From Clostridiales bacterium (GTDB taxonomy: Bacteria; Bacillota; Clostridia; Oscillospirales; CAG-272), in assembly GCA_012511425.1 (NCBI GenBank), contig JAAZGC010000281.1, forward strand, positions 1 to 6,996: DNA of 6,996 nucleotides, written 5' to 3'. Numbering within the stretch: position 1 is the stretch's first letter; every line of letters begins with the position of its first letter. Of this stretch, positions 1-6,636 are shown piece by piece. The position numbers and the translations under genes are program-made. Under the pieces are notes generated by a model, which was not told the DNA's origin, searched no databases, and saw only the letters and a program-made list of their open reading frames with translations.

Positions 1-240
1 GATATAATCCTATATACTTCAACACCGAGCTTTATGCCGGGAAAAACTGCGCTTTATGATATGGCTCCTTTGCTTAAAGATACCCCGGCCGCGCAGAATA
101 ACAGACTGTATGAGTATACCGACGCATTCTGGATGAGCGTTGACCCACCGCAATTATTATATGAAGACATGGCGCAGGTGCTGCATCCCGAGCTTTACGA
201 AAACCGGACGATGACATATTTCACACTTATGCCGGACTGA
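1..240 (+). CDS. ABC transporter substrate-binding protein, iron-siderophore/cobalamin type (C-terminal fragment)
   Basis: The reading frame is open from the first base and ends at TGA 238-240, so these 79 residues are the C-terminus of a gene that begins before the window. An internal Met at position 34 is not a credible start because the frame runs through it and the fragment reads as one domain. The pattern is typical of the last lobe of periplasmic-binding proteins of the FepB/BtuF/TroA-like fold: a hydrophobic strand (DIILYTS), a loop, a helix ending in a short 'LKDTPAAQNNRLYEY' segment like the usual 'pAvkngrvy' motif, an aromatic 'DAFWMS' strand, then a helix 'LLYEDMAQVLHPELY', which closely matches the usual 'leeLAkiLHPElF' ending. 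Such lipoproteins capture ferric siderophores, haem or corrinoids outside the membrane and deliver them to an ABC permease. The ligand cannot be told from this fragment. The gene converges on the dehydrogenase operon and shares its terminator, so it is not part of that operon. Confidence 0.8.
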   Translation, partial: DIILYTSTPSFMPGKTALYDMAPLLKDTPAAQNNRLYEYTDAFWMSVDPPQLLYEDMAQVLHPELYENRTMTYFTLMPD

Positions 241-267
241 TATTGAATACTCCGCAATTAAACAAGC

Positions 268-313
268 AAAAAACTACCCGGAGAGAATCCGATCGGACTT
301 CTCTCCGGGTATA
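268..313. terminator. Bidirectional intrinsic terminator between convergent genes
   Basis: A perfect 13-bp inverted repeat (arms 275-287 and 299-311, ACCCGGAGAGAA/TTCTCTCCGGGT plus a closing T-A pair) encloses an inner TCC/GGA stem (288-290/295-297) with loop GATC and one bulged C at 298. On the minus strand the stem is followed by an uninterrupted run of six T (complement of 268-273), a good terminator for the operon ending at 330. On the plus strand the stem is followed by ATATTATTCT, a weaker but T-rich tail that could end the transporter gene stopping at 240. Position between two convergent stop codons supports use in both directions. Confidence 0.88.
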
Positions 314-329
314 TTATTCTATTCAGAGG

Positions 330-2819
330 TCAGACACCCTTCTTGGAACGATCTGCTTTTTCAAGATCAGTCAGGTTATAGGTAGGTGTGTAACCCGGTA
401 TAGGCATGAGTTTTTCATGGATCGCGTCGATTATTGTTGTTGCCTGCGGGAAGAAGTACTTTTCAAGTTCATAAGCCGGGGTTATCCAGTTGCGGGAACC
501 GAGAGCAATCGCGGGAGCGTCGAGATAATCAAAAGCAAGTTCGTTAATGTTAGCAGCCATGTCTTTCATTACCGAGTTGCGTTCGCAGGCGTCACCGACG
601 ACAACTATCTTACCGGTCTTTTTAACCGATTCGATGACTTTATCATAGTTGAACGGAACTATCGAGCGGGAATCGATAACTTCGGCCTCGATTCCGTATT
701 TCTCCTTAAGTGTCTTTGCAGCTTCTATTGCACGATAAAGCACGGCCCCGATCGTAAGGATAGTTACATCCTTGCCCTCGAGTTTAATATCCGGTTCACC
801 GAAAGCGATCTCATACGATTCCTTCGGAACGCCTTCCTTATGGAACTGTTCACCGTCTCCGTAAACTCTCTGAGATTCAAAGAATATTACCGGGTCGGTG
901 CCATTGAGCGCAGCGGTCATAAGACCCTTGCAGTCATACGGAGTAGACGGGAATACGACTTTAAGTCCCGGGATGTGTGCGCAGAGCGCGGTCCAGTCCT
1001 GTGAATGCTGAGCACCGTATTTGGAACCAACGGAAACACGGACAACAACCGGCATTTTCAAAAGTCCGGCGGACATCGACTGCCACTTGGCGAGCTGGTT
1101 GAAGAGTTCGTCGCCGCTGCAGGCAAGGAAGTCTGCATACATTATTTCGACTATCGCACGGCCGCCGCACATAGCATAACCGACAGCCGTTCCGACAATT
1201 GCGGATTCGGAAATCGGAGAGTTGAAGAAGCGATGATAGGGCAGACATTCGGTAAGCCCACGATATACAGCGTATGCGCCGCCCCAGTCACGATTATCTT
1301 CGCCGTATGCAATAAGAGTAGGATCTTTATAAAATTTGTCTATTATGGCTTCAAACAGACCGTCACGGACGTTGTAAGTTCTGAGTGCCGGATATTTCGC
1401 CCCCTTTTCGTCGTATGCAAAGCGGTTAACCTCAGCCAGCTTCTTTACGCGGGGATTCTCTTCCATAGGCATGAGAACATCCGGTTCGCGTCCTTCTTCC
1501 ATAATCTCCTTATGTTCGTTGGAGAGCATAATGGAAGCTATGGTGTCGGGATTACGTTCAAGGTCGATACGCGGCGAAATGGCATCATCGGTTGCAAGAC
1601 GACAGATTTTTGTCATCCGCTTGGATATAGATTCCTGAATCGCATCGAACTCGGATTGTTCGGCTACTCCTCCGCTGATAAGGCGATCCTTGTAGCTTTC
1701 GATGGAGTCGAATTTCTTCCAGGCTTCGATCTCTTCTTCGGTGCGATAGGTAGATGAGTCGGACGGGGAATGGCCGGTGTAGCGATAAGTTACCGTGTCA
1801 AGCAGAACCGGACCGTCGCCGTCAAGCAGTATCTTCTTCTTGCGTTCAAATGCATCGATCAGAGCGAGCGGATTGAAACCGTTGACACGCTCGGCGTGCA
1901 TCTGCTCGGGGTTTACGCCGGCGCCGATACGGGCAAGCATATCCCAGGCCATGGTTTCTCCGTAAGTCTGTCCGCCCATGGCGTAGAAGTTATTGTAAAT
2001 ATTAAAGAGTATCGGAAGACCGGCGTTATAACCGTCCTTTTCCGTTGTAGGCCAAAGCTTCTTTATCTGATCCATTGCCGAGAAGTTTAAGCTTTCAAGA
2101 ACGGGTCCGCGGCCGGTTGCGCCGTCACCGAAGTTGGCAACAACGATACCCGGCTCTCGGTTTACTCTCTTATAAAGAGCAGCGCCGGTAGCGGAAGGAA
2201 CGCCGCCTCCGACTATTGCATTGTTCGGATATATACCGAACGGCAGGAAAAAGGCATGCATCGAGCCGCCGAGACCCTTTGAGAAACCGGTTTCACGGCC
2301 GAATATCTCGGCGAGAGCACCGTAAAGCAGGAAATCAAAAGCTAAATCTTTGATGCAGCCTTTGTTTTCTTCTTTGCCTTCTACGGCAGCAAGAGTTTTG
2401 CCGCCGAGGAAGTTCTTCATTATTTCGTAAGTATCTTTATCGTCAAGCTTCTCGATGGCGGAAAGGCCTTTTGCGATTATTTCGCCGTGAGAACGGTGAG
2501 TGCCGAAGGTAAAGTCGTTGATATCAAGATGATAAGCCATACCGACGGCGGAAGCTTCCTGACCGTATGAGAGGTGAGCCGGTCCCGGATAAGAATACTC
2601 AACGCCGTTATAAGCGTTCTGAGTCTTTATAAGGTTAAGCATGGTCTCAAACTCACGGATGGCAACCATGTCGCGGTAGATACGCATCAGGGCTTCCTTA
2701 CCGTAGATTTTGACCTCTTCTTCGATAGTTTTATTATACTGGTTTACCAGGATATCTCTGAACTGTATCTTTCCCGGCTTCAGCATTTCCTGAGGATCGA
2801 TAAATTGGCTCTTAGGCAT
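330..2819 (-). CDS. 2-oxo acid/acetoin dehydrogenase E1 component, fused alpha-beta subunits
   Basis: This 829-residue protein is the thiamine-diphosphate-dependent E1 enzyme with both subunits in one chain. It decarboxylates a 2-oxo acid (or cleaves acetoin) and reductively acylates E2. The alpha part spans about residues 40-430: HRSHG (108-112), ThDP/Mg motif GDGA...NN (231-277) and the active-site loop GHSPSD (349-354). After a linker (about 430-478) comes the beta part: GED (506-508), catalytic-type Glu538 in NSPISES, AQHSQ with His605, PSTPYD (624-629), and a transketolase-C-like domain from about 680. Separate subunits are usually about 320-370 and 325-340 residues, so their sum falls short of 829. 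The alpha half has extra segments near 121-167 and between GDGA and NN. The ATG follows AAGGAG with 7 bases between. It is last in the operon, 33 bases after lpd. The beta half looks more like acetoin/pyruvate enzymes than branched-chain ones, but the substrate is unproven. Confidence 0.93.
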   Translation of the reverse strand: MPKSQFIDPQEMLKPGKIQFRDILVNQYNKTIEEEVKIYGKEALMRIYRDMVAIREFETMLNLIKTQNAYNGVEYSYPGPAHLSYGQEASAVGMAYHLDINDFTFGTHRSHGEIIAKGLSAIEKLDDKDTYEIMKNFLGGKTLAAVEGKEENKGCIKDLAFDFLLYGALAEIFGRETGFSKGLGGSMHAFFLPFGIYPNNAIVGGGVPSATGAALYKRVNREPGIVVANFGDGATGRGPVLESLNFSAMDQIKKLWPTTEKDGYNAGLPILFNIYNNFYAMGGQTYGETMAWDMLARIGAGVNPEQMHAERVNGFNPLALIDAFERKKKILLDGDGPVLLDTVTYRYTGHSPSDSSTYRTEEEIEAWKKFDSIESYKDRLISGGVAEQSEFDAIQESISKRMTKICRLATDDAISPRIDLERNPDTIASIMLSNEHKEIMEEGREPDVLMPMEENPRVKKLAEVNRFAYDEKGAKYPALRTYNVRDGLFEAIIDKFYKDPTLIAYGEDNRDWGGAYAVYRGLTECLPYHRFFNSPISESAIVGTAVGYAMCGGRAIVEIMYADFLACSGDELFNQLAKWQSMSAGLLKMPVVVRVSVGSKYGAQHSQDWTALCAHIPGLKVVFPSTPYDCKGLMTAALNGTDPVIFFESQRVYGDGEQFHKEGVPKESYEIAFGEPDIKLEGKDVTILTIGAVLYRAIEAAKTLKEKYGIEAEVIDSRSIVPFNYDKVIESVKKTGKIVVVGDACERNSVMKDMAANINELAFDYLDAPAIALGSRNWITPAYELEKYFFPQATTIIDAIHEKLMPIPGYTPTYNLTDLEKADRSKKGV

Positions 2820-2852
2820 ATTTTTTCTCCTTAAATCTATACTGTGGTTTTG

Positions 2853-4220
2853 TCAGAAACTGATCTCGTTTATTGCTTCTCTGATTATTTCGCATACCGT
2901 CGGATGAGGGAATACAAGCTTCTTTATCTGCTCGATTCTCATCGCTTTTTCTATCATGATCGCGGCTCCGTAAATAATCTCGGAACTGTAATTGCCTATC
3001 ATGCTGACACCCAAAAGAGTCCGGTGCTTTTTGTCGGCGATAATCTTAATAATGCCGTCTCCGCCTTCGTTTTCCGCGATATATCGTCCGGAATATTTCA
3101 TTGTAAGCGTATGCGATACGGCGTCAAGTTTTTTGGCTTTTGCTGATTCGATTGTTTCACCTACCGCCGCAACCTCGGGATTGGTATATATAACGGATGG
3201 TATGGTATTGTAATTGATTTTATCGGCTTTGCCGAGAATGTTATTGACTGCGACCTCGCCTTCACGGTAACCGGTATGCGCCAGCATGACTTTACCGTTA
3301 ACGTCGCCGGCAGCCCAGACATTCGGAACAGAGGTCTTCATTTCATCGGTCGTTACTATTGCGCCGCGCTCGGTAAGCACGCCGAGATTTTCAAGTCCGA
3401 TATCTTTGGTATTCGCCCTGCGTCCGATGGAAATAAGAACCTTGTCGCATTTAACCGACTGAGTCTTACCGTCAAGCTCATAATTTACACAATCAGAGCC
3501 AACCGATGTGACTTTAGCGCCCAAAATAAATGTTACGCCCTTCTTCATGTAATTTTTCTGAAGCAAAGAACTTATTTCACGGTCGGTCGGACCGGCGATG
3601 TAATCCATCATTTCAAGAACCGTAACCTTGACACCGACGGAACACATATATGAGGCCATCTCGAGGCCTATTACTCCGCCACCGATCACGACAAGTTCTT
3701 TGGGAAGCTTGCGGTTTATAAGAAACTCACGCGATGTCATACCGAAGCCTGATTTAAGAGATTCGCGAAGTCCGGGTATCGGAGGAACGGAGGCTTCAGA
3801 GCCGGTGCAGATTAATAGGTGAGTTCCGACATATTCCTTACCGCCGGCTTCCACAGATAGACCTACCGAAGATTTGCCTTTGATTTTGGCAAATTCGGAA
3901 ATTACTTCAACCCCGAGCTTTTTCAGGGAAGCGCCGACACCACCGACAAGTATCTTAACGACCTTTTCTTTGCGGTCGATGACTGCGTCGTGGTTTATCG
4001 ACGCGCCTTCAAAGCTTACGCCGTATTCCTTTGAATGCTTTGCGTAATCATATATTTTTGCGGAATACAGCAGGGTTTTGGTCGGAATGCAGCCTTCGTT
4101 GAGGCATACGCCTCCGAGAGCACGCCCTTCAAAGAGCAGTGTTTTAAGTCCGCTTTGTGCCGCACGTTCCGCAGCGTTGTAACCGGCGGGACCCCCGCCG
4201 AGGATAATAAGATCATACAT
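2853..4220 (-). CDS. lpdA: Dihydrolipoyl dehydrogenase (E3)
   Basis: This 455-residue cytoplasmic flavoprotein reoxidises the dihydrolipoyl group on E2 and passes electrons through FAD and a disulfide to NAD+. The order of motifs is complete: FAD-binding GGGPAG (8-13), the redox pair in GGVCLNEGC (Cys39, Cys44), the NAD-binding GGGVIG (180-185), the second FAD motif AAGDVNG (303-309), and the C-terminal active-site FPHPTVCE with His439 and Glu444. Length is just under the usual 460-475. There is no N-terminal lipoyl domain, unlike the E3 of some acetoin and pyruvate dehydrogenase operons. The start is supported by GAGG about 12 bases upstream, a slightly long spacing, and by alignment of the first beta strand with family N-termini. 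It lies 37 bases after the E2 gene and 33 before E1, clearly co-transcribed. The same E3 could also serve other complexes (glycine cleavage, other 2-oxo acid dehydrogenases), which cannot be seen here. Confidence 0.95.
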   Translation of the reverse strand: MYDLIILGGGPAGYNAAERAAQSGLKTLLFEGRALGGVCLNEGCIPTKTLLYSAKIYDYAKHSKEYGVSFEGASINHDAVIDRKEKVVKILVGGVGASLKKLGVEVISEFAKIKGKSSVGLSVEAGGKEYVGTHLLICTGSEASVPPIPGLRESLKSGFGMTSREFLINRKLPKELVVIGGGVIGLEMASYMCSVGVKVTVLEMMDYIAGPTDREISSLLQKNYMKKGVTFILGAKVTSVGSDCVNYELDGKTQSVKCDKVLISIGRRANTKDIGLENLGVLTERGAIVTTDEMKTSVPNVWAAGDVNGKVMLAHTGYREGEVAVNNILGKADKINYNTIPSVIYTNPEVAAVGETIESAKAKKLDAVSHTLTMKYSGRYIAENEGGDGIIKIIADKKHRTLLGVSMIGNYSSEIIYGAAIMIEKAMRIEQIKKLVFPHPTVCEIIREAINEISF

Positions 4221-4257
4221 GATATTCAGTTACCTCAATATCAGCTATAGTGTTTGT

Positions 4258-5538
4258 TTATTTTGCGAGGAGAAGATTAAAGTTTTCGAGATTCTTAACA
4301 AGCTCCTTCAGGAATTTCGCAGCAGGAGCACCGTCGATGGCACGATGATCGAAGGTAAGAGAAAGACCCATCGCGTTGTAGAAAACATCCTTACCGTCAA
4401 CAACTTTTGAGCGTCTGGTAATGGTATTCACTCCGAGTATTCCGGTCTGCGGAGGATTAATAACCGGAGTGAAGGATTCGATTCCGAGAGAACCGAGGTT
4501 GGTAACGGTAAATGTAGCGCCTTTAAGTTTATCGGGGCTGATGTTTCCCGACTGCGCTTCTGAAATAATTTGCTTTGATATTACCGAAAATTCATTGAGG
4601 GTAAGCTTATCTGCCTGAGGAACGGTAACGACAAGCAAACCGCGCGGAGTGTCAACCGCGATGCCGAGATTACAGTGCTTGAAATAACGCATCATCTGTG
4701 TATCGTCAAGCCAGTGGGCGTTGAGATCCCTGAAATTAAGGATTGTTTTTGCAACACCGAAGCAGACCATATCATTAAGAGTTATGTTGGCAAGACCGAG
4801 GCTTTCCGCGTTGGATTTGAGCGCATTGCGGTATTCCTGAATCTGTGTTGCATCGAAGGTGGTATTCAGAGTAAGCTGAGCCATGTTCGAAAGCGAATCA
4901 TGCATCGACTTTGCTATAACCTTGCGGATATTCGGAATCTTGACATCCTCATATTCGGTTTGGGGCGCAGAAGCAGATGCTGCAGCAACGACCGGTTCCG
5001 CAGGTTTTTCCTCTTCGGATGCGGCGGCTGAAATTGTCAGTCCCTTGTCAAGCAAAGTATTAATATCCCGCTCGATAATACGGCCGTTGGGACCGGTCGG
5101 AACAGCCTTGCTGATGTCAGCATCGGTGCGTTCGGCAAAACGGCGGGCGCGCGGACTGATTTTTATGCGCTCTTCGGAAAGAGCGATGCTGCCGGTCGGA
5201 GAAGCTTCGGCTTGCTCTTCTTGAGCAGCCGGTGCCTCGGTTTTTACAGCCTCCGGTTCGACACCTTCTTTTCCGGGAATCAAAGAAGAATAATCCTCTC
5301 CCGGATTACCTATGACGCAAACGGGATCAAGGCAGGGAACATCTTCACCCTCGGAACAGAAAACAGCGAGCACCGTTCCGCTTTCCTTTGCTTTCTCTTC
5401 AAAGGAAGACTTGTCGGTTTCGTAGGTGAATAATATATCACCTTCTGCAACTTTGTCTCCGACTTTTACTTTCCATTCGGAAACAATGCAGCTTTCAACG
5501 CTCTGACCCTGTCGGGGCATGATAACAAGCGAAGCCAT
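4258..5538 (-). CDS. Dihydrolipoamide acyltransferase (E2) of a 2-oxo acid/acetoin dehydrogenase complex
   Basis: This 426-residue protein is the core of the complex and moves the acyl group from its lipoyl arm to CoA. Domains in order: one N-terminal lipoyl domain (about 1-78) with the lipoylation site ETDKSSFE (Lys43); a Glu/Ala/Pro-rich linker (about 79-123); a peripheral-subunit-binding domain (about 124-163, ISPRARRFAE...VPTGPNGRIIERDI) that docks E1 and/or E3; a second Ala/Glu-rich linker; and the catalytic acyltransferase domain (about 197-426) with TVTNLGSLG (344-352) and the active-site DHRAIDG (His398, Asp402). All key residues are present. One lipoyl domain and this length are ordinary for bacterial E2 of the acetoin or pyruvate type. 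The ATG is preceded by GGAGG with 11 bases between. It follows the regulator gene by 41 bases with no hairpin between, so read-through is expected. The acyl specificity cannot be read from the sequence. Lipoate attachment would need LplA or LipB/LipA encoded elsewhere. Confidence 0.94.
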   Translation of the reverse strand: MASLVIMPRQGQSVESCIVSEWKVKVGDKVAEGDILFTYETDKSSFEEKAKESGTVLAVFCSEGEDVPCLDPVCVIGNPGEDYSSLIPGKEGVEPEAVKTEAPAAQEEQAEASPTGSIALSEERIKISPRARRFAERTDADISKAVPTGPNGRIIERDINTLLDKGLTISAAASEEEKPAEPVVAAASASAPQTEYEDVKIPNIRKVIAKSMHDSLSNMAQLTLNTTFDATQIQEYRNALKSNAESLGLANITLNDMVCFGVAKTILNFRDLNAHWLDDTQMMRYFKHCNLGIAVDTPRGLLVVTVPQADKLTLNEFSVISKQIISEAQSGNISPDKLKGATFTVTNLGSLGIESFTPVINPPQTGILGVNTITRRSKVVDGKDVFYNAMGLSLTFDHRAIDGAPAAKFLKELVKNLENFNLLLAK

Positions 5539-5579
5539 ATTGTGTTTTTCCTCCGTATATGCTTGATTTTGCTGACTAA

Positions 5580-6344
5580 TTAAGCGAGCTTGATATGAAC
5601 GCCGGCGTTTTCGACGATTTTGCTTATATCATCCGGCAATGGTTTATCGGTAATTATAGTATCGACCTCGGTCAGATCCGCAAATGTATAAGGCAGGATC
5701 TTGTCAAGCTTTGAATTGTCCATTAATACAATGACTTTACGCGCCTTCTCAACCACAAGCTTTTTAAGCTCGCATTCGGAATAGTTGCCGCTTGTTAAGC
5801 CGTTCTGAGCGCTGATGCCGCTCGGTACTATAAAAGCGATGTCAATATTGATATCATTAATCTGGCGAAGCGCCTGATTTCCGGATACGCTGATGTTGTC
5901 GCGGTTTAGCATTCCGCCGACAATGTTTACGATCGGCTGATTCTTTTTGACGAGTTCAAGAGCAATGTTGGGGCCTGTCGTTGTTACGGTAAGGCGTTCA
6001 TCCGGAAGCAGGGAAGCGAGCTTGAGCATTGTAGTACCGGAGTCAATGAAAAGGGACCTTCCGGTTTCTATAAGTTCAATAGCCGCCAGTGCGACTTTCT
6101 CTTTTGCATCGGGGTTTTCGCTTAAGCGAAGATTAAAGGTGTCCTCCATGGAAGTAGTGATAAACTTCATTGATCGTGCACCGCCGCGCACTTTTATGGC
6201 TTCTCCCTGACTCTCAAAATATTCTATATCTCGACGAAGTGTCATGCTGGAAACATTTGGGAACATTTGCTCCAGCTCGCGAAGTGAAACAAACGGTTTT
6301 GAAGCAAGAAGATTTCTTACCGCATTTCTCCTCTCGGTATTCAT
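5580..6344 (-). CDS. DeoR-family transcriptional regulator
   Basis: This 254-residue protein has the family's full length and layout. An N-terminal winged helix-turn-helix (about 3-55) carries the family signature, with recognition helix VSSMTLRRD (31-39) followed by the wing ending in VRGGA (52-56). The C-terminal DeoR sensor domain (about 70-235) has a ribose-5-phosphate-isomerase-like fold, with DSGTT (101-105), TTGPNIA (122-128), GGMLNRD (143-149), the SECELKK helix (189-195) and VIVLMDNSKL (204-213). Members usually bind a phosphorylated sugar or similar metabolite and act mostly as repressors. The ATG has GGAG 8 bases upstream. It is the first gene of the transcript, read from the strong promoter at 6437-6465, and the E2 gene follows after 41 bases. 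Autoregulation and control of the dehydrogenase operon are therefore inferred, not shown. A DeoR-type regulator is not the usual partner for such operons, where acetoin operons use AcoR-type activators and pyruvate dehydrogenase often uses PdhR. Confidence 0.94.
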   Translation of the reverse strand: MNTERRNAVRNLLASKPFVSLRELEQMFPNVSSMTLRRDIEYFESQGEAIKVRGGARSMKFITTSMEDTFNLRLSENPDAKEKVALAAIELIETGRSLFIDSGTTMLKLASLLPDERLTVTTTGPNIALELVKKNQPIVNIVGGMLNRDNISVSGNQALRQINDINIDIAFIVPSGISAQNGLTSGNYSECELKKLVVEKARKVIVLMDNSKLDKILPYTFADLTEVDTIITDKPLPDDISKIVENAGVHIKLA

Positions 6345-6387
6345 TGTTTAATCTCCATTCTCGATAAAATCCTACTGAATGTCGTTT

Positions 6388-6411
6388 AGTCGGTTGATTG
6401 TTAAGACGACT
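6388..6411. repeat. Inverted repeat AGTCG-N14-CGACT in the operon leader (candidate operator or hairpin)
   Basis: AGTCG at 6388-6392 and CGACT at 6407-6411 are exact inverted copies separated by 14 bases, about 20-40 bases downstream of the predicted transcription start. A further GTCGT at 6381-6385 can pair instead with ACGAC at 6406-6410, so the leader RNA could form either of two 5-bp stems. Another CGACT occurs at 6455-6459 inside the promoter spacer. The arms are short, so chance is possible. A DeoR binding site or a minor leader structure are both only inferred. Confidence 0.3.
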
Positions 6412-6424
6412 GTTGTAATTCACA

Positions 6425-6452
6425 TCAATTACGATAATTATAACATAATTGA
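6425..6452. repeat. Inverted repeat TCAATTA-N14-TAATTGA overlapping the -10 box (candidate operator)
   Basis: Exact 7-bp arms (6425-6431 and 6446-6452) flank the -10 element, with the symmetry centre at 6438.5 inside the -10 hexamer. A repressor bound here would block RNA polymerase directly, and the adjacent gene encodes a DeoR-type regulator. The region is AT-rich, which raises the chance of random symmetry, so the operator role is a guess. Confidence 0.35.
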
Positions 6453-6465
6453 CCCGACTTGTCAA
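6437..6465 (-). promoter_or_regulatory. Consensus sigma-70/sigma-A promoter with extended -10, driving the deoR-E2-E3-E1 operon
   Basis: Read on the minus strand, a perfect -35 TTGACA (6460-6465) is followed by a 17-base spacer and a perfect -10 TATAAT (6437-6442). The last three spacer bases are TGT, giving an extended -10 (TGnTATAAT). Transcription should begin near 6430, leaving a leader of about 86 bases before the deoR ATG at 6344. Because both hexamers are perfect, the basal promoter should be strong and would need repression to be regulated, which fits a repressor encoded directly downstream. No other promoter is visible in the short gaps inside the operon. Confidence 0.88.
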
Positions 6466-6467
6466 CA

Positions 6468-6501
6468 TTAATATAAGTATTATACGAATGTATTATATTA
6501 A
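6468..6501. repeat. Inverted repeat TTAATATAA-N16-TTATATTAA just upstream of the -35 box
   Basis: Exact 9-bp arms (6468-6476 and 6493-6501) lie immediately upstream of the -35 hexamer, centred about 54 bases before the predicted start. An 8-bp direct repeat GTATTATA (6477-6484 and 6490-6497) is nested in it. The sequence is almost pure A/T, so it could equally be an UP-element-like AT-rich patch or chance symmetry. Confidence 0.35.
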
Positions 6502-6613
6502 ATATTTGTAAAATCGGTATACTATAAGTTCTATTTTTCATAAAATAACGCGGGATAAATGCAGCCAATTATACATAAGAATGAAGATATAAATCAATAT
6601 GTCAAAGAATTAC

Positions 6614-6636
6614 AAAAGATCTGCGGCAGGCAGCTC
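6614..6636 (-). terminator. Weak intrinsic terminator after the transporter gene
   Basis: On the minus strand, 11 bases after the stop codon, GAGCTGC (6636-6630) can pair with GCAGATC (6624-6618) as a 7-bp stem with one G-A mismatch around a 5-base loop, followed by TTTT (6617-6614). The short T run and the mismatch make it modest. Its place right after the stop supports it. It would insulate the deoR operon from read-through. Confidence 0.5.

Noticed and set aside
34..240. Independent small gene starting at ATG 34
   Set aside because: The frame is open upstream to the window edge, and the residues before the ATG continue the same substrate-binding-protein domain, so this is the end of a longer gene.
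243..1757. Two long plus-strand open frames (243-1004 and 1005-1757) opposite the E1 gene
   Set aside because: They lie antisense to a clearly conserved protein, their translations show no recognisable motif and look like low-quality reverse readings, and they have no convincing ribosome binding site. They are by-products of the codon use of the E1 gene.
3276..5433. Several plus-strand frames of 60-125 codons opposite the E3 and E2 genes
   Set aside because: All are antisense to strongly conserved enzymes and none shows a recognisable domain or its own start signals.
5539..5579. Separate promoter or terminator between deoR and the E2 gene
   Set aside because: The gap is 41 bases, contains only the E2 ribosome binding site, and shows no hairpin or recognisable -35/-10 pair, so one transcript is the simplest reading.
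6345..6436. Riboswitch in the deoR leader
   Set aside because: The leader is about 86 bases and holds only short 5-bp pairings. No known riboswitch core was recognised and no terminator hairpin with a T run precedes the start codon.
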